Shown: one piece after another, positions 6,404-13,616 of the stretch
Layout of the letters: the number at the start of each line of letters is the position of its first letter
Position numbering within the stretch: position 1 is the first letter of the stretch
DNA from: an uncultured Lachnospiraceae bacterium
Lineage (GTDB): Bacteria > Bacillota > Clostridia > Lachnospirales > Lachnospiraceae
Assembly: GCA_910585065.1 (NCBI GenBank)
Contig: CAJUCG010000052.1
Location: 1 to 15,219 of the forward strand
Length of the DNA stretch: 15,219 nucleotides
Direction of reading: 5' to 3'
Position numbers and translations under genes: made by a program
The notes under the pieces: model-generated
What the model was told of the DNA's origin: nothing
What the model saw: the letters and a program-made list of their open reading frames with translations, nothing else
Database searches by the model: none

Positions 6404-6844
6404 ATGAAAAGTAAAAATTTAGGGCGGATATTTGCTTCTGCTGTGATTTTAGCATTGATTGCAAGTATATGTTACCGCGCAGGGCGCGCAGATGGGGCTT
6501 CGGGCGGCGTGCCAGGCTCGGCGGGAGACCCGCTGATCACAAGATCTTATTTGGAAGAGCGTCTTTCTCAGATACAGAAAGGGGAGGCTGCCTCGTTCCA
6601 GAAAGTGACTCTGGCAAAGGGTGAGGAGCTTGCCCTGTACGCGGGCAGTGAAATGATGCTCTACAGTGGCAGTGCGGCGGTAAGGGGAGCGGACGGACTT
6701 GTCAATCTGACCACGGGAGAACTATTCAAAAAGGGAAATTCGACGGTTCGTTACCATCTTTACTTTGCACCCGCGGATGGCAGCGGGATAAAAGCGGATG
6801 GCAATGTAACAGCGTATGTCCGGGGAAATTACTGGAAAGACTAG
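6404..6844 (+). CDS. Conserved hypothetical membrane-anchored extracytoplasmic protein
   Basis: 146 aa; the ATG follows GGAAGGG. An N-terminal hydrophobic segment (about 8-25, IFASAVILALIASICY) is an uncleaved anchor or signal peptide. After a Gly-rich linker, the protein has DPLITRSYLEERL (42-54), then ALYAGSEMMLYSGSAAV (77-93), a GLVNLTTGELF segment (98-108) and HLYFAPADGSGIKADGNV (118-135). This arrangement (DPL-T-SY, then G-E-L-SG, then HL-P-DG-GI) resembles small secreted proteins found widely in Clostridia with no assigned function. The small beta-rich C-terminal domain may bind a cell-wall component, but nothing in the sequence shows that. It lies between the LCP-like gene and yitT and is probably co-transcribed with both. 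Confidence 0.7.
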   Translation: MKSKNLGRIFASAVILALIASICYRAGRADGASGGVPGSAGDPLITRSYLEERLSQIQKGEAASFQKVTLAKGEELALYAGSEMMLYSGSAAVRGADGLVNLTTGELFKKGNSTVRYHLYFAPADGSGIKADGNVTAYVRGNYWKD

Positions 6845-6879
6845 AAAAAATTTATAAAGATATAAAAGTGAGGTATTTT

Positions 6880-7752
6880 ATGCTTGCGGATTGGGAAAAT
6901 CACAAAATCAGGAACTGGATCGCGCTGATACTCGGCGTGTTTTTGATTGCGATATCGGTCAATTGGGTTTATGACCCGGCAGGTATGGTAACGGGGGGTG
7001 TGACAGGGCTTGGAATTTCCATCAAGTACTTGTCTGGCAAATTTCTTCCGGTGGAAATACCGGTATGGCTGACAAATCTTGCGTTTAATCTTCCGCTTTT
7101 AATTTTGGCGTGGAAATTGCTTGGACGGGAATTTATTGTGCGGACATTAGTGGCGACGGGACTGCTCTCATTTTTTATTTACTTGATCCCTTATCTGCCA
7201 GTATTTGAAGGAGATCCTCTTCTGGCCTGCGTCTTTGGCGGGGTGATTGCCGGGGCGGGAATGGGACTGGTGCTTGCAACCATGTCCACCACGGGGGGAA
7301 CTGATGTTTTGTGTATGTTATTGCATATTAAGTTGAAGCATATTTCCGTTCCCCGTCTGCTTAATTTTGTGGACGGGCTTGTGGTAGTGACCGGCGTGTT
7401 TGTCTTTGGCATAAACAAAGCACTCTATGCGATTATTTCCGTTTATATTGTATCAAAAGTTTCAGACGGGATTATGGACGGCATGAAATTTGCGAAGATG
7501 GCATACATTATTTCAGAGCATTATGAAGAGATTGCAGGGCGCATTTTAAATGAACTTGACCGCGGTGTAACCGGCTTAAACGCGACAGGAATGTACTCGA
7601 ATCAAGATAAAAAAGTGCTTTTTTGTGTCGTGTCAAAAAAGGAGATGGTAAAGGTTTTGGATATTGCACATCGGCTCGATCCGCAGGTCTTTGTGATTGT
7701 GAGCGATGTCCGTGAAGTGATGGGCGAGGGCTTCATTGAGTACAAACAATAA
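6880..7752 (+). CDS. YitT family membrane protein (DUF161 + DUF2179)
   Basis: 290 aa. The N-terminal part carries about five to six hydrophobic segments, including IALILGVFLIAISVNWVY, FIVRTLVATGLLSFFIYLIP and LACVFGGVIAGAGMGLVLA. The family-typical GGVTGLGI and MSTTGGTDVLCMLL motifs are present. The C-terminal roughly 90 residues form the soluble DUF2179 domain (YIISEHYEEIAGRILNELDR, then GVTGLNATGMY, then VFVIVSDVREVMGEGF). The transported substrate, if any, is unknown. I prefer ATG at 6880 because AGTGAGG lies 6 nt upstream. The in-frame GTG at 6868 lies inside that ribosome site and has none of its own. Confidence 0.88.
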   Translation: MLADWENHKIRNWIALILGVFLIAISVNWVYDPAGMVTGGVTGLGISIKYLSGKFLPVEIPVWLTNLAFNLPLLILAWKLLGREFIVRTLVATGLLSFFIYLIPYLPVFEGDPLLACVFGGVIAGAGMGLVLATMSTTGGTDVLCMLLHIKLKHISVPRLLNFVDGLVVVTGVFVFGINKALYAIISVYIVSKVSDGIMDGMKFAKMAYIISEHYEEIAGRILNELDRGVTGLNATGMYSNQDKKVLFCVVSKKEMVKVLDIAHRLDPQVFVIVSDVREVMGEGFIEYKQ

Positions 7753-7956
7753 TTTTGGTAAAAATGACGAAAAAATAACAAATTATGGGAAATGTGGGCT
7801 TTATATATACAAATTAAACAAAATGTCAAAACGTTATTTGTGTAATTGCTCTATGGTTTTTTTGTTTTTTTTGTTGTAGAATATAAATAGACGGTTAAGT
7901 CAGGCATCCAGCATGAAATAACTCAGTTGAATCACTAAAAATGAGGAGGAACAGAA
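7753..7956 (+). promoter_or_regulatory. AT-rich intergenic region with a candidate promoter for the ABC ATPase gene
   Basis: This 204-bp gap has T-runs (about 7856-7875) and a TAGAAT box at 7877-7882 with only a weak -35 (TGGTTT, 7854-7859) 17 bp upstream. The start ATG follows GAGGAGGA (about 7943-7950). No terminator hairpin with a T-run was seen after yitT, so readthrough is possible. Confidence 0.4.
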
Positions 7957-9069
7957 ATGGCAAGTCTATCATTAAAAAATATTAACAAAACGTATCCGAA
8001 TGGATTCGTTGCCGTTAAAAAATTCAACCTTGAGGTACAAGATAAGGAATTCATTATTTTCGTAGGGCCGTCCGGTTGCGGAAAGTCCACCACACTTCGT
8101 ATGATTGCAGGTCTTGAGGAGATCACAGGCGGCGAGCTTTGGATTGGCGACAAGATCATGAATGATGTTGAGCCGAAGGACAGAGATATCGCGATGGTAT
8201 TCCAGAACTACGCTCTGTATCCGCATATGTCCGTATATGACAATATGGCATTTGGTCTTAAATTAAGAAAAACTCCGAAGGATCAGATTGACAAGCTGGT
8301 ACATGAAGCAGCGAAGATCCTTGATATTGAACATCTCTTAGATCGCAAGCCGAAGGCTCTTTCCGGTGGTCAGAGACAGCGTGTTGCCATGGGGCGCGCG
8401 ATTGTCCGCAATCCGAAAGTCTTCCTGATGGATGAGCCGCTTTCCAACCTGGATGCAAAACTTCGTGTTCAGATGAGAATTGAGATCTCCAAGCTTCATC
8501 AAAGACTGGAGACCACGATCATCTATGTAACACATGACCAGACTGAGGCGATGACACTGGGTACCAGAATCGTTGTTATGAAGGATGGCGTTATCATGCA
8601 GGTGGATACTCCTCAGAATCTCTACGACAGACCGGATAATCTCTTTGTGGCAGGTTTCATGGGTTCCCCGCAGATGAATTTCATTGACAGCAAAGTGACA
8701 AAGAAGGGCAATGATGTTTTACTTACATTCGGTTCCCACTCCATTCGTGTTCCGGACGAGAAGGCGAAGAAATTAGTGGATTCCGGCTATATGGATAAGA
8801 CGGTTGTGCTTGGTATCCGTCCGGAGGATGTAAAGGATGAGGAAGCGTTTATCAGCAAATCTCCGGAGAGCGTAATTGATGCGACGGTAAAGGTTTACGA
8901 GCTTCTCGGTGCCGAGGTATTCCTGTACTTCGACGTAGATCAGTTCAGCATTACCGCGCGCGTAAGTCCACGCACAACAGCGAGACCGGGCGATACTGTT
9001 CGTCTTGCACTCGATCTTTCCAAGATGCATATTTTTGACAAAGAGACGGAGCAGTGCATCGTACACTAA
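7957..9069 (+). CDS. ABC transporter ATP-binding protein, MsmX/UgpC type
   Basis: This 370-aa ATPase energises carbohydrate importers of the CUT1 class from the cytoplasmic face. All nucleotide-binding motifs are intact: Walker A GPSGCGKST (37-45), Q-loop VFQNYALYPHM (81-91), signature LSGGQRQRVAMGRA (135-148), Walker B FLMDEPLSNLD (156-166) and H-loop VTHDQTEAMT (191-200). The C-terminal third (about 240-365, with GIRPEDVK and ELLGAEVFLYFDV) is the MalK-like regulatory region with TOBE-type strands. It stands alone, with no permease or binding-protein gene beside it. That is typical of MsmX, a shared ATPase serving several sugar transporters encoded elsewhere. Its codon choice looks more regular than that of its neighbours, which hints at strong expression. 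The exact gene name cannot be fixed from the sequence alone. Confidence 0.92.
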   Translation: MASLSLKNINKTYPNGFVAVKKFNLEVQDKEFIIFVGPSGCGKSTTLRMIAGLEEITGGELWIGDKIMNDVEPKDRDIAMVFQNYALYPHMSVYDNMAFGLKLRKTPKDQIDKLVHEAAKILDIEHLLDRKPKALSGGQRQRVAMGRAIVRNPKVFLMDEPLSNLDAKLRVQMRIEISKLHQRLETTIIYVTHDQTEAMTLGTRIVVMKDGVIMQVDTPQNLYDRPDNLFVAGFMGSPQMNFIDSKVTKKGNDVLLTFGSHSIRVPDEKAKKLVDSGYMDKTVVLGIRPEDVKDEEAFISKSPESVIDATVKVYELLGAEVFLYFDVDQFSITARVSPRTTARPGDTVRLALDLSKMHIFDKETEQCIVH

Positions 9070-9114
9070 TCCGCAGTAAAATGGCCGCAGTGTAAATGCG
9101 CACATGAAATGAGA

Positions 9115-9147
9115 GGGTATCAAAACATTGTTTTGATACCCTTTTTT
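9115..9147 (+). terminator. Strong intrinsic terminator after the ABC ATPase gene
   Basis: GGGTATCAAAAC (9115-9126) and GTTTTGATACCC (9130-9141) form a perfect 12-bp stem with a 3-nt loop, followed by six T (9142-9147). It lies 46 bp after the stop codon and ends the ATPase transcript, making that gene a single-gene unit unless there is readthrough from yitT. Confidence 0.95.
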
Positions 9148-9154
9148 GAAAATT

Positions 9155-9211
9155 GTGTTAAGTTTCTTGAAAACTCATTTACTTTTCGCGGAAAAAGTGT
9201 TAAACTTGACA
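9155..9211 (+). promoter_or_regulatory. Direct repeat and -35-like box upstream of the CdaR-type gene
   Basis: GTGTTAAG (9155-9162) recurs as GTGTTAAA (9197-9204), exactly 42 bp apart, about four helical turns. Each is followed by CTTGA after a short spacer. The second copy runs into TTGACA (9206-9211), a perfect -35 hexamer, but no clear -10 lies 16-18 bp later. TATAGC (9216-9221) could instead act as a -10 without a good -35. A binding site for the neighbouring regulator is a guess. Confidence 0.35.
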
Positions 9212-9242
9212 ATAGTATAGCAGAAAGGTGTGGTGTCCACAT

Positions 9243-10331
9243 ATGATTTCAAATCAGATTCTTCAGAATACAATAGAAGGCTTAAAGACGATTACGCGCG
9301 TGGATATCTGTGTTATGGACACGGAGGGAAAGACTCTTGCGACGACTATCGGGAATGCGGAGGAGTATGAGAGTGCGGTACTCACGTTTGTGGATTCGCC
9401 CGCGGACAGCCAGGTACTTGCCGGATTCCAGTTCTTTAAAGTATTCGATGAGCACCAGTTGGAGTATGTAATTTTGGCGCGCGGCGAAACTGACGATGTG
9501 TACATGATCGGCAAACTCGCGGCATTTCAGATTCAAAATCTGTTGGTGGCCTATAAAGAGCGCTACGATAAGGATAATTTTATTAAGAATCTCCTCCTTG
9601 ACAACCTGCTTTTGGTGGATATCTACAACCGTGCCAAAAAGCTGCATATTGAGACCGATGTGCGCCGAGTTGTCTTTATTATTGAAACGAAAAACGAGAA
9701 GGACACGAACGCGCTTGAGACAGTGCGCAGTCTTTTCTCCGGCAAGACAAAGGATTTTATTACGGCAGTTGACGAGAAGAATATTATTTTGGTAAAGGAA
9801 CTCAAGCCGAACGAGACTTATGATGATATGACAAGGACGGCGAAAGTGATTCTTGATATGTTAAATACCGAAGCGATGACCAAGGCACATGTGGCTTTTG
9901 GCACGATTATCAACGAGATCAAGGATGTCTCGCGCTCGTATAAGGAGGCGAAGATGGCACTTGATGTGGGCAAGATATTTTACAGCGGACGCAATGTGGT
10001 GGCGTACAGCAATTTAGGAATTGGACGTTTGATTTACCAGCTTCCGATGCCGCTTTGCAAAATGTTTATCCGCGAGATCTTTGACGGTAAATCGCCGGAT
10101 GATTTTGACGAGGAGACGCTGACCACAATCAATAAATTTTTTGAGAACAGCCTGAATGTCTCCGAGACCTCAAGACAGCTCTATATCCACCGAAACACTT
10201 TAGTGTACCGGTTAGATAAGCTGCAAAAAAGCACGAACCTTGATCTGCGCGTTTTTGACGATGCTATCACCTTCAAGATTGCATTAATGGTAGTTAAATA
10301 TATGAAATATATGGAAAACCAGGAATTTTAA
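9243..10331 (+). CDS. CdaR/PucR-type transcriptional regulator
   Basis: 362 aa. The N-terminal part (about 1-130, NQILQNTIEGLKTITRVDIC) looks like the sugar-diacid-recognition type sensory domain. The centre (about 140-255) has the GGDEF-like middle domain of CdaR/PucR proteins (RRVVFIIETK, then AHVAFGTIINEIKDVSRSY, then KEAKMALDVGK). The C-terminus is the PucR-type helix-turn-helix: ETLTTINKFFENSLNVSETS (291-310), then RQLYIHRNTLVYRLDKLQ (311-328). ATG at 9243 is preferred. The in-frame GTG at 9228 overlaps the only ribosome-site-like sequence (GAAAGG, 9223-9228). That sequence is rather far (14 nt) from the ATG, so translation may be weak. Such proteins usually activate genes for uptake or degradation of sugar acids, purines or related carbon sources. 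No catabolic genes are adjacent, and the target is unknown. Confidence 0.85.
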   Translation: MISNQILQNTIEGLKTITRVDICVMDTEGKTLATTIGNAEEYESAVLTFVDSPADSQVLAGFQFFKVFDEHQLEYVILARGETDDVYMIGKLAAFQIQNLLVAYKERYDKDNFIKNLLLDNLLLVDIYNRAKKLHIETDVRRVVFIIETKNEKDTNALETVRSLFSGKTKDFITAVDEKNIILVKELKPNETYDDMTRTAKVILDMLNTEAMTKAHVAFGTIINEIKDVSRSYKEAKMALDVGKIFYSGRNVVAYSNLGIGRLIYQLPMPLCKMFIREIFDGKSPDDFDEETLTTINKFFENSLNVSETSRQLYIHRNTLVYRLDKLQKSTNLDLRVFDDAITFKIALMVVKYMKYMENQEF

Positions 10332-10338
10332 GAGAGAT

Positions 10339-10390
10339 GCTGATACCGGAGGGAGAAGGGAAGGATGCTTTCCGGTATCGGCATTTTATG
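10339..10390 (+). terminator. Long hairpin between the regulator gene and ftsE
   Basis: GATACCGGA (10342-10350) pairs exactly with TCCGGTATC (10371-10379). GC/GC pairs and a U.G extend it outward to 10339/10382, and G.U, G.U and G-C extend it inward to 10353/10368, for about 15 pairs with a 14-nt loop. ATTTTA follows, which is a weak T-tract. It may be a modest terminator for the regulator gene or a leader element of ftsE. It lies wholly inside the longest possible ftsE reading frame, which argues that this part is not coding. Confidence 0.6.
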
Positions 10391-10435
10391 CGAAGGTTTG
10401 ATAATTGGAAAATTGCAGGGGAAAGGAAGGAAACA

Positions 10436-11188
10436 TTGAGCAAACGTTACGATCTGGAAAGCCAGTTAAAGGACATCGACGTGCCAGTTATCCTTTTTGA
10501 AAATGTGTCAAAGGAATACCAGAGCGGGATACCGGCACTAAAAAATGTAAATATAGAGATACGCAAGGGGGAATTTGTTTTTATTGTCGGAAACAGCGGT
10601 TCTGGCAAATCGACTTTAATTAAACTGATGCTTAGGGAAATTAAGCCGACTTCCGGGCGCGTCTATGTGGCGGGGAAGCTTCTTGAAAAATTAAGGAGAT
10701 GGCAGGTGGCGAAGTTTCGCCGTAAACTTGGGATTGTATTTCAGGATTTTAGGCTTCTGCCAGATCGGACCGTGTTTGAGAATGTCGCGTTTGCGCAGCA
10801 TGTAATTGAGGCACCTGCGCGCGAGATAAGACGGCAGACTCCAAGGATGCTGGCACTTGTCGGGCTTTCAGAAAAGAGCAAGGCGATGCCGGGGGAACTT
10901 TCCGGCGGGGAGCAGCAGCGCGTGGCACTAGCGCGCGCCCTGGTGAACAATCCAGTAATTCTCTTGGCAGATGAGCCAACCGGCAATCTCGATCCGAAAA
11001 ATTCATGGGAGATCATGCATCTTCTTGAGGATATCAATCGCCGGGGAACTACGGTTGTGGTGGTGACGCACAACAGAGAGATTGTGGATGAGATGCAAAA
11101 GCGTGTGATTACGGTAAAGAACGGAATTATTGTCAGCGATCAAAAAGGTGGGTATGCATATGCCAAGAATGAGTACAGTAGTATATAG
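10436..11188 (+). CDS. ftsE: Cell-division ATP-binding protein FtsE
   Basis: 250 aa from a TTG start. FtsE is the ATPase that, with FtsX, drives septal peptidoglycan hydrolases. Walker A GNSGSGKST (52-60), Q-loop FQDFRLLPDRTVFENVAFA (102-120, typical of FtsE), signature LSGGEQQRVALARAL (155-169), Walker B VILLADEPTGNLD (174-186) and H-loop VTHNREIVDEM (210-220) are all present. Known FtsE proteins are about 220-230 aa. The TTG at 10436 has AAGGAAGG 5 nt upstream and leaves about 18 extra residues before VILFENVSKEY. The frame is open back to an ATG at 10337, which would give 283 aa, but that start has a poor ribosome site and would translate through the 10339-10382 hairpin. It overlaps ftsX by 29 bp. 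Confidence 0.9.
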   Translation: MSKRYDLESQLKDIDVPVILFENVSKEYQSGIPALKNVNIEIRKGEFVFIVGNSGSGKSTLIKLMLREIKPTSGRVYVAGKLLEKLRRWQVAKFRRKLGIVFQDFRLLPDRTVFENVAFAQHVIEAPAREIRRQTPRMLALVGLSEKSKAMPGELSGGEQQRVALARALVNNPVILLADEPTGNLDPKNSWEIMHLLEDINRRGTTVVVVTHNREIVDEMQKRVITVKNGIIVSDQKGGYAYAKNEYSSI

Positions 11189-12074
11189 TATTGGGCAGGG
11201 AGGAAAGAACCTGCGCCGCAATCGTATGTTTTCTCTCGCCTCGATCGGGACAATGGCAGCCTGCTTGTTTTTGTTTGGGATTTTTTATTTTCTCTTGCAA
11301 AATCTTCAGTATGCAATCAAGAGTGCAGAGACAAATGTCGGCGTGACCGTCTTTTTTGAGGAGGGCACGTCCACAGCGCGCATTGCCCAGATACGCGAAG
11401 AGATTGAAAAGCGTTCGGAGGTGGCGTATGTAATGTATATTTCTGCGCAGGAAGCCTGGGAGCGTTACAAGGAAACCAGTTTGAACGAGGAGCAAATTGA
11501 AAGCTTTGGCGAGGATAATCCTCTGGAAAATTCGGCCTCTCTGGAGGTGCATACAAGCGATGTAACCGCGCAGCGCGCGCTGATTCACTATATCAGAGAA
11601 TTTGAGGAGGTGCGTCTGATCAACGATTCCAAAGAGCTGGCGGATATGCTAAATAATATAAACCGTGGAGTAAGTGTTGTGACCACAGTGATTATCTTGA
11701 TTTTGGCGGCGGTTGCAGTTTTCTTAATTAGTACCACCATCTCGACCGGAGTGTCGATCCGCGCACAGGAAATCTCGATTATGAAGCTGATTGGCGCGAC
11801 AGATTTCTTTATTGAAGCACCGTATTTTGTGGAGGGAATTTTGCTTGGAACCATAGGAGCGGCTATTCCTCTGGTGCTTTTAAATATTATTTACCGAAAA
11901 ATTTCCGGCTATATTGCGGAAAAATTAATTTCCGTGCTTGGACGGGGGACAATGCTGCTTGATTCCGGGGAAATTTTTGCTACATTGGTGCCGCTCTCTC
12001 TGGGGATTGGGATTGGGATCGGCGCATTTGGAACTTGGGTGACATTAAAGAGGCAGCTAAAGAAGGTACATTAA
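11160..12074 (+). CDS. ftsX: Cell-division membrane protein FtsX
   Basis: 304 aa. FtsX has four membrane segments and a large extracytoplasmic loop that contacts a peptidoglycan hydrolase. Seen here: STVVYSIGQGGKNLRRNRMF, then SLASIGTMAACLFLFG (first membrane segment about 24-46), a loop about 50-168 with VGVTVFFEEGTS and the SASLEVH strand, then VVTTVIILILAAVAVFLIST, EGILLGTIGAAIPLVLLNI and FATLVPLSLGIGIGIGAFG. The cytoplasmic EISIMKLIGATDFFI is the typical coupling segment. ATG at 11160 is chosen because AAGGTGGG ends 7 nt before it. The ATGs at 11130 and 11154 are upstream of, or too close to, that site, and 11169 is a further option. It starts inside the end of ftsE, so the two are translationally coupled. 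The hydrolase gene begins 11 bp after its stop. Confidence 0.93.
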   Translation: MPRMSTVVYSIGQGGKNLRRNRMFSLASIGTMAACLFLFGIFYFLLQNLQYAIKSAETNVGVTVFFEEGTSTARIAQIREEIEKRSEVAYVMYISAQEAWERYKETSLNEEQIESFGEDNPLENSASLEVHTSDVTAQRALIHYIREFEEVRLINDSKELADMLNNINRGVSVVTTVIILILAAVAVFLISTTISTGVSIRAQEISIMKLIGATDFFIEAPYFVEGILLGTIGAAIPLVLLNIIYRKISGYIAEKLISVLGRGTMLLDSGEIFATLVPLSLGIGIGIGAFGTWVTLKRQLKKVH

Positions 12075-12085
12075 AGGGGGATAAG

Positions 12086-13504
12086 ATGAATCGAAAGAAA
12101 ATAAGGAGGGTATTTGTTTTACTGTTAAGTTTTGGGCTGTGTGTTACCACGGTTTCGCCGGGGGGAGACAATATTCGTGCAGATGCCGCAGGGATTACAA
12201 ATCGTCTTCTTAGCGGGAGTGCTGCGGGCAGACTTTTTCAGTTTGAGAAGAGCTACGAGGAGAAGTTAGCGGAGGCGAATAAACGCAAGGAAGAATTAGA
12301 GCGCAAAAAACAGGCAGTTGCAGCGCAGATTCGGGAAAATGAACAAAAGAAAGAGGATTTGCTTGATTATATTGCAGAACTTGACTTGCAGATTATGCAA
12401 TTAAACGATGAGATCGAGGAGCTTGATCGCGATATTCTTTTGGGAGAGGCGGAGTTAGAGCAGACAAAGAGCAATCTGATGGAGGCGCAGGAAACAGAAA
12501 AGGCACAGTATGAAGCGATGAAACGTCGCGTGCAATATATGTATGAAAATGGCGAGGAGAGTATTTTTGAGCTTCTTTTGGGCGCGGCAAGTTTGGCTGA
12601 GGTATTAAACCGCGTTGAGTATCAGAAAGAAATTACTGAATATGATAAGGAACTTTTGGCAAAATATACGGAGGCGAAACAGGCGGTGGAAGCGCACAAG
12701 CAAATGCTTGAGGCAGAGTTGGAATCGCTCGCAGTGTTGAAGGAGACAGCGGAGTTTAATCGGGCGACGCTCACGGAGCTTGTGGCAGATAAAAGTGCAG
12801 AGATTGAAGTTTACTTAGCGCAGCTTGAACTGGACGCGGAAACTTTCGCGGATTATGCGGAGGAAATCACGAGGGAAGAGGCGAATATTGAATCAATTAA
12901 AGAGGAGGAGCGCAGGCGGATTGAGGAAGAAGAGCGCAGGCGCAAGGAGGAGGAAGCAAAAAGAGCAGCGGAGGAAGCGGAGCGCAAGCGCAAGGCAGAA
13001 GAGGCGGCTGCCGCCTCAAAGGAAAACGCGACAAAAGCGGAGAGCGAGAGCGATGCAAAGCGTCTTGCAGCGGCAGATAATGTGGTAGTAAAAGATGAGA
13101 CCAACCCGGACAATATGATCTGGCCGCTGCCGGGTGACGGACGGATTTATGCGTATTTTGGACCGCGCGTTGCACCGACAAAGGGTGCAAGTACGTATCA
13201 CAGGGGACTCGATATTGGGGGTGTGTACGGGGCGCGCATTGTGGCAACGCTTTCTGGGACAGTGAAGGAGGCGACTTACAACGCAAGCCGCGGCAATTAT
13301 GTGGCGATCGATCACGGCGGCGGATTGGTCACATACTATATGCACTGCTCCAAGCTTTTAGTGTCACCGGGCGATAAGGTTCTGCAGGGATCGGTAATCG
13401 CGCTGGTTGGCTCTACCGGAATTTCAACTGGACCACATGTACATTATTCTGTGGCGGTAAATGGAAATTATGTTGATCCGCTCAAATATGTAAATTATAA
13501 GTAA
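12086..13504 (+). CDS. Coiled-coil M23 peptidoglycan hydrolase (EnvC/PcsB-like), FtsEX-linked
   Basis: 472 aa; the ATG follows AAAGGGGG. Residues 1-35 are a Sec signal peptide (VFVLLLSFGLCVTTVS, then RADAA). Residues about 52-270 form long coiled coils like those of EnvC, CwlO and PcsB, with a globular break around 145-180 (RVQYMYENGEESIFELLLGA). A very charged Glu/Arg/Lys/Ala segment (about 272-330) links to the C-terminal LytM/M23 domain (about 345-472). Catalytic residues are all present: HRGLD (H372, D376), the active-site region YYMH (H420) and HVH (H451, H453). Unlike E. coli EnvC, which has lost these and only activates amidases, this protein should itself be a zinc-dependent endopeptidase. 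Position right after ftsEX implies its coiled coil is held and switched by FtsX. An in-frame ATG at 12035 is rejected because it lies inside ftsX. Confidence 0.93.
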   Translation: MNRKKIRRVFVLLLSFGLCVTTVSPGGDNIRADAAGITNRLLSGSAAGRLFQFEKSYEEKLAEANKRKEELERKKQAVAAQIRENEQKKEDLLDYIAELDLQIMQLNDEIEELDRDILLGEAELEQTKSNLMEAQETEKAQYEAMKRRVQYMYENGEESIFELLLGAASLAEVLNRVEYQKEITEYDKELLAKYTEAKQAVEAHKQMLEAELESLAVLKETAEFNRATLTELVADKSAEIEVYLAQLELDAETFADYAEEITREEANIESIKEEERRRIEEEERRRKEEEAKRAAEEAERKRKAEEAAAASKENATKAESESDAKRLAAADNVVVKDETNPDNMIWPLPGDGRIYAYFGPRVAPTKGASTYHRGLDIGGVYGARIVATLSGTVKEATYNASRGNYVAIDHGGGLVTYYMHCSKLLVSPGDKVLQGSVIALVGSTGISTGPHVHYSVAVNGNYVDPLKYVNYK

Positions 13505-13545
13505 GATATGTTTTTGTTTTATGTAATTTAGGGGACGAAGCGTTA

Positions 13546-13554
13546 TGGTATAGT
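13546..13554 (+). promoter_or_regulatory. Candidate extended -10 promoter for ctpA
   Basis: TGGTATAGT fits the extended -10 pattern TGnTATAnT, 63 bp before the ctpA GTG. No strong -35 is seen, which extended -10 promoters tolerate. The 112-bp gap after the hydrolase gene has no terminator that I could find, so ctpA may also be reached by readthrough from the ftsEX operon. Confidence 0.4.
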
Positions 13555-13565
13555 TGAAAGTGCAA

Positions 13566-13600
13566 AAACATTTGGCGTGTAAAATATTTACTAAATGTTT
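13566..13600 (+). promoter_or_regulatory. Nested palindrome directly upstream of the ctpA ribosome site
   Basis: AAACATTT (13566-13573) and AAATGTTT (13593-13600) are exact reverse complements. Inside them, GTAAA and TTTAC (13577-13589) form a second short stem. The structure ends 1 nt before the ribosome site GAAGGGAGG (13602-13610). It could be a dimeric-repressor operator or an RNA hairpin affecting translation. Confidence 0.5.
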
Positions 13601-13616
13601 AGAAGGGAGGATTTTT

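Noticed and set aside
7747..7790. Terminator after yitT (ATAATTT ... AAATTAT)
   Set aside because: The 7-bp arms are pure A/T with a long loop and no T-run after them; chance is likely in this AT-rich stretch.
7825..7845. CcpA cre site upstream of the MsmX-type gene (TCAAAACGTTATTT)
   Set aside because: It keeps the central CG but misses the conserved second-position G and the terminal CA of the consensus, too weak to call.
12897..13020. Nucleotide tandem repeat in the M23 gene
   Set aside because: The GAGGAG/CGCAGGCG pattern reflects Glu/Arg codon composition of a charged coiled coil. Units are short and irregular, so it is not listed as a separate repeat.
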